Assembly: GCA_023055425.1 (NCBI GenBank) | Contig: JALGPY010000010.1 | Coordinates: 20,061,363 to 20,125,362 of the forward strand | Reading direction: 5' to 3' | Length of the DNA: 64,000 bases | From: Linanthus parryae | Lineage: Eukaryota; Streptophyta; Magnoliopsida; Ericales; Polemoniaceae | Shown here: positions 10,953-20,442 of the stretch, piece after piece | How the letters are laid out: each line of letters begins with the position of its first letter | Numbering within the stretch: position 1 is the first letter of the stretch | Notes under the pieces: generated by a model | The model's input: only the letters and a program-made list of their open reading frames with translations | Told to the model about the DNA's origin: nothing | Database searches by the model: none | Program-made: the position numbers and the translations under genes

Positions 10953-11490
10953 TTAACCTTCCAAAGCTTTCCTTCCATGTTTCAGTTTCCTCTTTACAAA
11001 TGTTCTTTTCTTTGTCAAAGAGGAGCTTTTCTTCTGACTCTTTCTTTCAGGTTCCATGATGGATTCTGACTCAGGTTCTTGGAAATCTTTCTTCTTGTCA
11101 TCCCTTCTTGAAACTGAATATAATTCATAGGAGCTTGAGGTTGCATCTGAATCCGAGTCTTGAATGTAGATCTTCTCTATTCCTTTTTCCATATAAGTTA
11201 TTTCAGCCTTCTTCTTTGTCTTCTTGGGGCTACCAATCTGAATACCCTTCTGTTTTTCCAGGTGCAGACTCCACTGCCTTCTTCTTCTTCTTGCTGGACA
11301 CTGGGGTATCATCTTTCTTGGCCTTATTCTTGGGCGGAGGAGGAGCTATGTCTTCTGCAGTAGGGGTTTTTGAACTGGAATCCCCACTAATGGTCTGAAC
11401 CATTTCCACATTGGTCTTTCTTTTCTTCTCTGTTGCAGCCTTTGAACCACCAGCTATCTTGATTCCGTCTGAGGCTCTTCTGGTTCTCAT
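10953..11490 (-). pseudogene. Extra ORF after RNase H, lysine-rich (env-like position), frameshifted
   Basis: An ATG at 11488-11490 opens MRTRRASDGIKIAGG, followed by Lys/Ser-rich sequence with a proline run (APPPPKNKAKK) and KKKKK tracts. The frame ends at 11230, while an overlapping frame carries on to 10953 with acidic and Lys-rich stretches (IQDSDSDATSSSYEL). Sireviruses often carry an additional ORF here, called env-like; this one has no visible signal peptide or membrane segment, so no envelope role can be claimed. Frames on both sides suggest one original protein broken by a shift near 11230-11312. Confidence 0.55.
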
Positions 11491-11791
11491 TAGGGTTTGG
11501 AGAAGAAGAGAGAGGTAGGATAGATACGAAGGAGAGAAAGAAAGAAGGAGATAAATAGAAGAGAGTTTCATTTTGAAAAATAAACTAAATATTTTCTCTG
11601 ATCTTTGAAGACCTGATAAATCAAAAAGATTCAAAATTGTGTGTGCCGTTAGAAATAAAAGATATATTAATATTTTGGCTGAAAATGGGTTTTTCAAAAT
11701 TGAGGGGCAACGTTGAGAAATTATCTACAAAGATAACACCCAACATTGAAAGATCCAAAATTATTGACTAATTAACACGCAGTCTTATTTT

Positions 11792-11902
11792 CAAGGCTTT
11801 GGAAAGGGTTTCAAGGCCTTGAAAAGCTGTGTCATGTAAAGCACATATACTCAAGGCTTTGAAAGGATTTTAAAGGCTTTGAAAATCAGTTCAAACCTTT
11901 GA
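11792..11902. repeat. Cluster of CAAGG/CTTTGAAA palindrome units before the extra 3' region
   Basis: Units lie at 11792 (CAAGGCTTTG), 11809-11824 (perfect TTTCAAGGCCTTGAAA), ~11851, ~11873 and ~11893. The first two are 20 bp apart, and later units are about 20 bp apart too. The cluster lies just 3' of the RNase H coding end in non-coding DNA. Confidence 0.8.
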
Positions 11903-11971
11903 AACACATCAAACTTACCAGAATCTCCCCCTAAACCAAAGCTTCCTTATTTAGCATTCCCAATTCCAATC

Positions 11972-13821
11972 TTAAGGCTGAGAATCTTTCATCTGGAAAT
12001 GATTTAGTGAATATGTCTGCAAATTGTAAGTTAATAGAAACAAATTCAAGAACAATATCACCTTTCTCTGCATGAACTCTGATGAAGTGACGTTTAACAT
12101 CAATATGCTTTGTTCTTGAATGCTGAACTGGTTAATTGATATTGCACTTGTGTTTTCACACTTGATAGGTATGTCTTTAAAATCAAATTCAAGATCTCTC
12201 ATTTGTTGTGCTATCCATAACACTTGTGAACAACAAGCTCCAGCTGCTATGTATCTAGCTTCAGCTGTTGATAGTGCAACTGAGTTTTGCTTCTTTGAAT
12301 TCCAGCTGATTAAAGATGACCCAAGAAATTGACAGCATCCTGATGTACTCTTTCTATCAACTTTATATCCTGCAAAATCAGCATCTGAATAGCCACATAA
12401 AGAGAATTTAGAATGTTTAGAATACCAAAGCCCTAAGTCTTTGGTACCATTGAGATATCTAAAAATTCTCTTAACTGCAGTCAAGTGTGATTCTTTAGGA
12501 TAATCTTGAGATCTAGCACACATGCACACACTGAACATGATATCTGGTCTACTAGCTGTGAGGTAGAGTAATGATCCAACCATACCTCTATACTCTTTCA
12601 CATTCACACTCTTAGCAGATTCATCCTTGTCTAAAGACAGTGTAAAACTCATGGGGGTCTTAATCTCTTTGGACTGAGACATATTACACTTGCTTAGAAA
12701 GTCCTTAGTATACTTGCTTTGATGTAGGAATATGCCCTTCTTCATCTGATGAATTTGAAGTCCAAGGAAGAAGTTCAATTCTCCCATCAAGCTCATTTCA
12801 AATTCCCTGCTCATAAGACTTGAGAATTCCTTGCATAGAAGATCATTAGTAGCTCCAAACAGAATATCATCAACATAAATTTGAACTACAAGCATATCTT
12901 TCTCACGAGTCTTTATTCAAAGGCTATTGTCTACTAATCCTCTTTTGAAATCATTTTTAAGTAGAAACTTTGACAATCTTTCATACCAAGCTCTTGGAGC
13001 TTGTTTCAAACCATAAAGAGCTTTGTCAAGTTTGTAAACATGATCCGGAAACTTGTCATTTTCAAAACCTGGAGGTTGATCAACATAAACTTCTTCTTGC
13101 AGATAGCCATTTTATAAAAGCACACTTCACATCCAATTGAAATAGTTTCATGTTTTTGTGAGATGCAAATGCAAATAGAATTCTAATTGCTTCTAACCTA
13201 AAAAAAAGGAGCAAAAGTTTCTTCATAATCAATACCTTATTCTTGATTGTAGCCTTGAGCTACCAATCTAGCTTTGTTCATGATTACATTTCCATTCTCA
13301 TCTAACTTGTTTCTGAATACCCATCTGGTGTCAATAACAGACTGATTTCTTGGTGGAGAAACTAGATTCCAGACCTTGTTCCTTTCAAACTCATTGAGTT
13401 CAATTTGCTTTTCTATAATCGAATCTGCTTCTTGTAAGGCTTCCTTCACAATTGTAGGATCTACAAGAGAAATAAAAGCATCAAAAGCACAAAGATTTTT
13501 CAATTGTGATATGGTTTGTGTACAAGTTGTTGGATCAGAAATAATTTTATCAGCAGGATGAGATGAGAAATATTTGAATCTCTTTCTTGGTGTCCATTGT
13601 TCAGGCTCTCCAGTTTTCTTTTCAAGTCTCTGAGAACTTGAGGTAGTAGCTTGTTCTCCTGTTTTCTCTGGAGATTCTGTTTCAAAGCTTTGAACCTTAG
13701 TTTCAAGGCCTTGAAAATGCATGTGTTGTTCCTGTGACATTTCCTTGGATCCTTTTGAGGATCCTTCTTCAGTATCTGAATCATGCTTGTTCAGATTGAG
13801 ATATGCAAAACCATCACTCAA
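11972..13821 (-). pseudogene. pol: Sirevirus pol C-terminal half: reverse transcriptase and RNase H
   Basis: 13237-13821 ends in the start of the reverse transcriptase (WNLVSPPRNQ, DTRWVFRNKLDENG, KARLVAQGYNQE). The middle (about 12900-13236) is in shifted frames but still shows PPGFENDKFPDHVYKL and YGLKQAPRAWYE. 11972-12895 carries the catalytic YVDDILFG and the Ty1-type RNase H (YSDADFAGYKVDRKSTSG, then STAEARYIA; the second is normally AEAEY, so one key glutamate is changed to R). At least two frameshifts separate the pieces. A palindrome pair at 13683 and 13704 falls inside the coding frame. Confidence 0.9.
13683..13717. repeat. Paired palindrome inside pol coding sequence
   Basis: TTCAAAGCTTTGAA at 13681 and TTTCAAGGCCTTGAAA at 13701-13716, with box spacing of 21 bp. 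Both lie within the open pol frame and are translated (HFQGLETKVQSFET). Confidence 0.8.
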
Positions 13822-13863
13822 AGAACCATCATAGCTTTCATCAAAAATAACATGAATGCTTTC

Positions 13864-15108
13864 TTAAACAAGATTGGTTCTCTTATTATAAACTCTACAG
13901 GCTTTTCTTGTCTGTGAATAGCCAAGAAAAATACCTTCATCACTTCTTGCATCAAACTTACCAAGATTGTCCTTACCATTATTATGGACAAAACAAGTAC
14001 AACCAAATGGTTTGAAGTAAGAAATGTTTGGCTTTCTTCCTTTGAACAGCTCATAGGAGGTCTTCTTCAGAATAGTTCTGATCAAGCACCTGTTAAGAAT
14101 ATAGTTTGTTGTATTCACAGCTTCGGCCCAATAGTACTTTGGCAACTTGTTTTCCATAAGCATTGTTGTTGACATGTCTTCAAGAGTCTTGTTCTTTCTT
14201 TCAACTACTCCATTCTGTTGAGGAGTTCTATGAGCATAAAAGTTGTGAGAGATGTCATGCTTAGAACAGAATACATCAAACTCAAGTTGATCAAACTCTC
14301 TACCATTATCACTTCTTATGGAAGCAATAGGTAGGTTATTCGATGTTTGAAGTTCTCTACAAAGCTTTGAAATTCAGTGAGAGCTTCATATTTTTCTTTA
14401 AGAAATATAACCCAAGTATATCTAGAAAAATCATCTACAATAACAAGCATGTACTTCTTACCCTTTGGAGTTGGAGTTCTCATAGGACCACATAGATCCA
14501 TATGCAATAGTTCAATGGGTCTAGTAGTACTTACAAAGTTCTTTGACTTGAATAAACTTCTAGTTTGCTTCCCATGTGCACATGCCTTGCATACTTCTTC
14601 ATCTTTGAACTTGATAGAGGGTAAGCCTCTTACTAAGTTCTTGGAAACTAACTTGTTAGAGGGTAACCCTAACTTTTTGTGCAAAAGCTTTGAATCTTAT
14701 TTCAATGCCTTGAGACACTTCAAGTGTTCACCAGCAATTTTGTTAGTTTGAAAAATAAAACATTGTTTGATCTAGATGCTGTGAGGATGCAATTGCCATA
14801 TTTCTCATTCTGCACCACACATTTGTCTTTATCAAAGATAACCTTGTTGCATTGTCACAAAGTTGAGATACACTAAGAAGATTAAATTTCAAGCCATCAA
14901 CTAGATGTACATCAGAAATATAATTTTTAGAATTTGTACCAACTTTACCAATACCAAGAATGTTGCATTTGCCTTTGTCACAAAGAGTAATTGATCCTTT
15001 TGATTTCTCTTTTAGTTCTGAGAATAGAGATCTCTTTCCACTCATGTGTCTTGAGCAACCACTGTCCATAAACCATTTTTGCTCTTTGATCTTGGTGACT
15101 CCCTGCAA
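13864..15108 (-). pseudogene. pol: Sirevirus protease and integrase, frameshifted
   Basis: 14743-15108 holds the protease motif FMDSGCSRHMSG. 14316-14684 holds the integrase zinc finger end (CKACAHGKQTRS) and the core with its first aspartate (HMDLCGPM, IVDDFSRYTWV). 13864-14175 is the integrase C-terminal region (YYWAEAVNTTNYILNR, FGCTCFVHN, DEGIFLGYS). Between 14175 and 14316 another frame gives the second D and the catalytic E region. Order protease-integrase-RT is diagnostic for Ty1/copia. Several frameshifts break it. Confidence 0.9.
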
Positions 15109-15115
15109 ACACCGT

Positions 15116-16839
15116 TCACTTCCTTACCCAACTTTTTGACCAAGTTCTGAATTTAGATTTATATTCAGGGTCAACCAAGTTAGGTGTTCTAACCCCTTTA
15201 GGAACCCAAATCTGTCTAACTTGTCCTTTGAGTTGGAAGGGAAAAGTGTTCCTCATTATGTGAGGGTCTCTTCTTCTATAAGGACAAGTCATCTTAACAT
15301 GACCAATCTTATTGCAGTAATGGCACTTAGGAGATGTTTTGCTTCCAGCTTTCAGAAATCTGGTATTGTTCTTCTTTGGAAAATTTGGATTGTATCCAAT
15401 ACCAGTTTTGTGAACAGACTTTAAGCTACCTCCAAGAATCAAGTTGAAGTTGTGTTCTGAGCCTGCAAGTTTTGCTTTGAGCAACTCAGATTCTTGAAGT
15501 TTCTCAGTCATAGTAGTCTTCTGTTTATCCATTCATCAACTTGATGTCTTAGATTAACAATACTGTCACTCAAGAGAGAGTTATCAGTGACTACTTCCTT
15601 GACTTGTGTTTTCAAGGCTTTCAAACTGGTTTTCAAGGCCTTGAAATCACTGTCAGTTTTCTTCAGAGAGATTATAAAATTCTGATTTAGGCAAACAAGA
15701 TGTAAATTTTATTTTGCTGGCTCACGAACTTTTTCTTTCAAAACTCTAATTTCTTTCAGATAGTCCTCTTCATTTAAAAGCATTGTTCTAATATAATTAG
15801 AGAGGGCTTCTGTTGGTTTTGAAATCAAGTAGCTTACAACTACCTCAATGTACTTTTCAGAACTTTCATCATGCTTGGCCATAAAGCATAGGTTGACATG
15901 TTCTTTTTCAGATTCAGAGTCATTTGATGTGTCTGAATCACTTCATGAAGCTATCATAGCTTTCTTTCTTCTATCACTATCTTTCTTCTGAAAGTTCTTG
16001 ATTTTCTTGTGTGGACAGTCTCTGATCAAGTGTCCTGCATCACCACACTCAAAGCAATTCATGACTTTAGGCTTATTTCCATGAGAAGAAGATATACCTT
16101 TGTAGTATTTGGTACTGGATGATATATGTCTCTCTCTGTTGAAGTCCTTGTTTCCAAAGCTTTTCTTCATTTTAAGAATTCTGGTAAAGGATTTGAAAAT
16201 CAAAGCAATTGGATCTTCATCATCTTCCTCAATTTCAAGGCTTTGAAATGTCTCATTATCTTTAGCCTTGAGAGCCAAGTTCTTGACACCTTATGGTAGT
16301 TCTCCACCAACTTCATTCAAGGATATCTCATGTATAAGGAGCTTCCCTTGTAGGTCATCAAGTTGGAGTGATGATATATCTTGAGCTTCCTCAATAGCAG
16401 TAGTCTTTGTTTCCCATTTTGCCTTTGGAAGACTTATTAGAATCTTTCTCACCTTTTCTTCATTTGAAATATGCTTTCCCAGGGAACCAAGGTTATTGAC
16501 AATCTCAGTGAATCTTTTGAACATGTCTCTGATTGACTCATCTCCATTCATCTTGAATAGCTCATATTCTCTGAGATATATGTTGATCTTGGTTTACTTG
16601 ACTTGGCTGGTTCCTTCAAAGGTCTCCACAAGCTTATCCCATATCTCCTTGGCATTCTTGCAACTTGAGATCCCGTTAAATTCATCTGCACTCAAAGCAC
16701 AATATAAGATATTCATAGCTTTATAATTTTTTTGAAAATTTCTCAAACTCAGATGAAGAAAGAGAGTCTTCAGACTTCTATGTGTAGAAAATATAAGGAC
16801 CATTCTGGATGATAGTCCAGAGTTCCATATCTTGATCAA
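15116..16839 (-). pseudogene. gag: Sirevirus gag with two CCHC zinc knuckles, broken
   Basis: Three pieces of one gag protein: 16594-16839 (N-terminal UBN2-type, NAKEIWDKLVETFEGTSQVK), 16291-16551 (helical part, IRDMFKRFTEIVNNL), and 15943-16278 with a zinc knuckle CX2CX4HX4C (CFECGDAGHLIRDC). 15116-15532 adds a second knuckle (CHYCNKIGHVKMTC), which Sirevirus gag-pol proteins can have. Stops at 16590, 16280 and 15940 separate the pieces. The frame at 15613-15647 between them carries another palindrome pair. Confidence 0.88.
15613..15647. repeat. Paired palindrome between gag pieces
   Basis: CAAGGCTTTC at 15613 and the perfect TTTCAAGGCCTTGAAA at 15631-15646, with boxes 21 bp apart. Confidence 0.8.
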
Positions 16840-16987
16840 TAATGAAAATTTTCATCAAAGCTTTCGAGTGGACAAAATTGTCTCCACAGAAGAGAGGGGG
16901 TCTGTTAGCAGCTCTTCCCTGTGAGAAACCACCATCATCTACAGTACTTATGATCACAAGATGGTTAAATCTGTGCAGTGATACAAG

Positions 16988-17000
16988 CTCTGATACCAAT
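16988..17000 (-). other. Sirevirus primer binding site, initiator tRNA-Met type
   Basis: The minus strand directly inside the 5' LTR reads ATTGGTATCAGAGC; TGGTATCAGAGC is the standard complement of initiator tRNA-Met used by plant copia elements. Confidence 0.92.
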
Positions 17001-18249
17001 TGAAGGGGTGTACAGTAGGTAGAAATACATGATATATACTCTAGAAGGGGGGGGGGTGAACAGAGTATGCATACTTTTGCCAAACTTTGCAGGAATAGTG
17101 GTTTCAAAAGATGTGTAAAGAGATTCAAGGCATTGAATTGAGTTTCTAGCCCTTGGAATAAAACAGTTAAAGTAACCAGAAGCATAAGTCTATTTCAAGG
17201 CCTTGAAATGAGTTTCAAACCCTTGAAATTAAACTGTTTTAAATGCTGCAAGAGTTCTAAGTTTGTAACTGAAAAGTAAATGCAAGAGACACAAGATATA
17301 TAGAGTTCAGTCCACTTGGACCTACGGAAATACCTCAGGGATCTTCTCCCTGTAGGATTTTCAACACAACTCTTATTAATCAACAGCTAAGTCCTAGATC
17401 TCAAGCACAGAGAGATGCCTTACTCTGTTACAGCTTGTGGTTCTCACTAACCTATCTAGTACCTACTCTAGCTATCTGACTAACTAAGAATTCTTTATTG
17501 TTCACATTGAAAAATCCTTGAGAATGAGAGCTAGAAGTATTATCAAAATGATATATTAATGAAGTTCATAACAAGAAGAACACATGAAATGAAACTGCAG
17601 TGATTGTGCAGTGTTCTTCTGATGTTTGGATTGAGATGTGGATCTGCTTCCTTGATGTTTGTCAATCCTTGATTATGTTTGTGTCTCTGTGAATTGCTCT
17701 TTGTAGTTCTGTGATTCTGTATCGTATTTCTTCAGCAATTCTCTTTTTAAAGCACTCAGTTTGAATGGAGGATCACCAGAATCTTCTCAACAAACTTCCC
17801 TGAAAATATGCTTCAAATCTTGACTCTTCTAACAACTTCTCCCAAAGGCTAGTTGATCAATATCTTTTGGGATACTGATTTGATCTTGTTGGAAGTATAT
17901 AGAAAAGCTTTTTAACACAGCACATTGATTTCAGAATCAATCATCAAGCAGTTACCATATCTGCAAAACATAAGTTAGGAAACAGGTTCCTACAAAATAG
18001 GAAACAGAATTCCTTACAATACTGAATCAAACAGATAATGTTAGATCCTGCAAACTGTGTAAAAAAACTTTGTCTTTCATCATCAAATAAATTCTAATCA
18101 TGCACAGGGGTTTAGAAGTTGAATCAAGTACAGAAACTCCCCCTAAGTTCATGCATATAAGGCTCAGTCAGTTTAAAGGCTTTGAAAACTGTTTCAAGGC
18201 CTTGAAACAGACAAGCTATTTCAAGTCTTGATCCTGCATAGAACTTACA
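17001..18249 (-). repeat. Sirevirus 5' LTR (1249 bp)
   Basis: Same start and end as the 9179 LTR. It keeps two perfect TTTCAAGGCCTTGAAA palindromes (17193-17208 and 18192-18207). The first is damaged in the other LTR (CAAGGTCTTT near 9355), so the LTRs have diverged at the motif. Confidence 0.93.
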
Positions 18250-18254
18250 ATATG

Positions 18255-18715
18255 GAATATAACACCATAAAAACTACTTGGAGCTCAAAATGTTTCCTTG
18301 TTTTTAAGACACCTTGATCCACTCCCCACAGGCGAAACCAGTGGGGCACTTGAATTCCTCCCCCAACAGACCTTTCCATACTTCTCTTGCTACCCAACAC
18401 TCAAAAAACGCGTGAACTGGTGATTCGATCAGATGGACACAACAGCAACAATTTATCTCAACTTTTATTCCTCTTCGTCTCAGATTTCCTTTAGTAGGAA
18501 TTGCATTATGTAAAACTCTCCAGACAAAATGATAAATCTTCTTGGGAACCTTTACCGCCCAGAGAGTACTGAAAATTCTCTCCTCTGTGGATGCGGAGCT
18601 AGCTGAACTTGAGCACTGATCCTCAATCGCACGAACCATTCTGTACCCGGAGCGCACTGAGTATATTCCTGAATCTTCATGCATCCAAATTTTAAAGAAT
18701 ACTAGGGGATTGAAA
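18255..18715 (-). pseudogene. LINE ORF2 fragment, reverse-transcriptase zinc-binding domain (zf-RVT)
   Basis: 18304-18684 reads WMHEDSGIYSVRSGYRMV, then LWAVKVPKKIYHFVWRVLHNAIPT, then cysteines and histidine (CCCCVHLIESPVHAFFECWVAREVW), the usual zf-RVT layout of plant LINEs. A shifted frame down to 18255 ends F-Y-G-V-I-F-H-I, and continues as HIWLERN at 9173 once the Sirevirus and one ATATG are set aside. The LINE is 5'-truncated near 18715. Confidence 0.85.
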
Positions 18716-18863
18716 CAAAAGACAATTTTTAAGGAGAGAGAGAAACAACAAAAGACATTTTTGGATGATCTCAGCCATCAATCACTTCTAAATCTAAAGG
18801 TCTCAAATGAAACACATATATCCCTTTTGAACAGTAAAACCCTGTCTTTCATTTGTATATAGA

Positions 18864-19258
18864 CTAGAGTATTGCCCGTGCCCGAGGGCACTATCCTTAA
18901 ATTAGATAGTTTTTTAATTTAGATGTGTTTTTTTAATGAATTTAGATGTGTTATCCAAAAATAATATTTACAATTGTGGTGAAAAGAAAGAACAACTTCT
19001 AAGTATGGAATGAAAATTATAAATGGACGTGAGAATCATTCACAACCTATTTCCTATTAGTTAGGGATGTAGTTGAGAAAAACATATCTCATATTAGTTA
19101 GGGATGTCTAAAGAGAGTGGGTAGTTGAAGATGTCTAAGGAGAGTGGGTAGTTGGAGATGTAATAAGTAGATGAGATCTAATGGTGGGGATTGAGTTGAT
19201 TTAATCTAACGGTTGAAAAATCAAAAGTTAGTTAAATCATGCTATTTTATAATATAGA
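18864..19258 (-). mobile_element. Helitron-like non-autonomous element, copy 1 (395 bp)
   Basis: Read on the minus strand it starts TCTATATTATAAAA and ends with a hairpin, GTGCCC-TC-GGGCAC (plus 18878-18891), then GGGCAATACT and CTAG, followed by T. A 5' TC, a 3' hairpin about 10 bases before CTRR, no terminal inverted repeats and no target duplication are Helitron features. No Rep/helicase coding is present. Confidence 0.72.
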
Positions 19259-19261
19259 AGA

Positions 19262-19610
19262 CTAGAGTATTACCCGTGTCCAAGGGCACTATCCCTAAAT
19301 TGAATAGTTTTTAATTTAATGGTATTTTTTCTAAATGAACTTAGAGGTGTTATCAAAATATTATATTTACAAATGTGGTGAAAAAAGAAAAAAAAACAAT
19401 AACTTCCAAGTTAGAGATGTAGTAATTGAGAAAAACCTATATCTTATTAGTTATGGATGTCCAAGAGAGTGGGTAGTTATGAATGTCCAAACAGAGTGGG
19501 TAGTTATAAATGTAATAAGTAGGTGAGATCTAATGGTGGGGATGAATTTGATTTAATCTAACGGCTGAAAATTCAAAAGTTTGTTAAACCATGCTCTTTT
19601 ATAATATAGA
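19262..19610 (-). mobile_element. Helitron-like non-autonomous element, copy 2 (349 bp), in tandem with copy 1
   Basis: It has the same ends as copy 1: CTAG plus hairpin (19276-19289, one G-T type mismatch) at the low side, TCTATATTATAAAA at the high side, followed by T as expected for insertion between A and T. The two copies are head-to-tail with 3 bp between them, and have diverged, with one lacking about 45 bp. Confidence 0.72.
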
Positions 19611-20212
19611 TATAGTGCCACATCATAAATCCATTTGTTGTGTTTTATATAACTGACAATCCAATTGTTGACACAACAATCCAATTGCTGTGTTAGTCCT
19701 TTTTGTACTTTTTTTTTTTCATTTGATAAATTAACAAAGTTATTAAAGTTTATAGCTTTCAATTTTTGATCAATTAAATAATTTTGACATGCTAATGTTA
19801 ATGTTGATATTGTTTAGTTTTTCAATATGTTTGTCATATTTAAGTTTTTAATTAACTTTGTAGTATATGTATAAACAAAATTTTAGTAATTATTTAAGAA
19901 AAGAATGTGCAGTTGTACCGATTGAACCGTTGATCCCACTGATTAAACATGAGTAATAACATGGACATAATTTTAAACATAAACATAGACCTAATTTCTA
20001 AATATTGTAAAATCAATTCCTACTATGTAAATATTAAACCCATTCTAAAAAAAAAAAATATTAAACACTTATAAAACATTGGCACATAATCAAAATTACT
20101 AATAGTAGATTTCCTAAAAAAAATAAAATAAAATTACTAATAGTAGAAATTATGTCCTTTAGAATTATTCCTAATATTATATCAATGGACTTGGTAAAGA
20201 CTGATTTAACGA
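19611..20212. other. AT-rich intergenic stretch upstream of PRIM2
   Basis: No gene, domain or repeat structure recognised; long A/T runs. Ends at the PRIM2 promoter. Confidence 0.6.
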
Positions 20213-20218
20213 TGGGCC
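20213..20218 (+). promoter_or_regulatory. Site II-type box TGGGCC upstream of PRIM2
   Basis: TGGGCC, 225 bp before the ATG. Site II boxes (TGGGCC/T) bind TCP factors in plant promoters of dividing-cell genes. A 6-bp match alone is weak; it gains from the nearby E2F site. Confidence 0.4.
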
Positions 20219-20287
20219 GCAGGGCTAATCTTGATCGAATGCATAGGGCTGCAACACGGCTCGTTTGACTGAAATGGAGGGAAACGT

Positions 20288-20295
20288 TTTCCCGC
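20288..20295 (+). promoter_or_regulatory. E2F binding site in the PRIM2 promoter
   Basis: TTTTCCCGCC at 20287-20296 contains a full E2F consensus (TTTCCCGC), 148 bp before the ATG at 20443. Replication genes in plants and animals are classic E2F targets in S phase. The match is exact; binding is inferred. Confidence 0.75.
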
Positions 20296-20442
20296 CATTT
20301 ATCCTTTCTTTTTTTTTGGTGCTATTTTTTTTTTTGGTGCTACCATTTATCCTTTCTACTTTCACTAAGGTCAGCAGAACCAGTAGCAGCAATTGAACCG
20401 GCGCTCTTCGACAGAGAACTTACCCAAATCCCACAGCGACGA

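Larger units (their letters stand above)
9179..18249 (-). mobile_element. Sirevirus-like Ty1/copia retrotransposon, 9071 bp, inserted in a LINE
   Basis: The element has two ~1.25-kb LTRs starting TGAAGGGGTGT and ending CTTACA, an initiator-Met primer site, gag with zinc knuckles, protease, integrase, reverse transcriptase, RNase H, an extra 1.5-kb region with a basic ORF, and a polypurine tract. Integrase before reverse transcriptase is the copia order. Large size, ~1.2-kb LTRs and an additional ORF after RNase H are Sirevirus traits; the lineage call is inference. Many frameshifts and several differences between the LTRs show it is inactive and not very recent. A palindrome, TTTCAAGGCCTTGAAA, recurs through LTR and internal parts. 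Confidence 0.93.
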
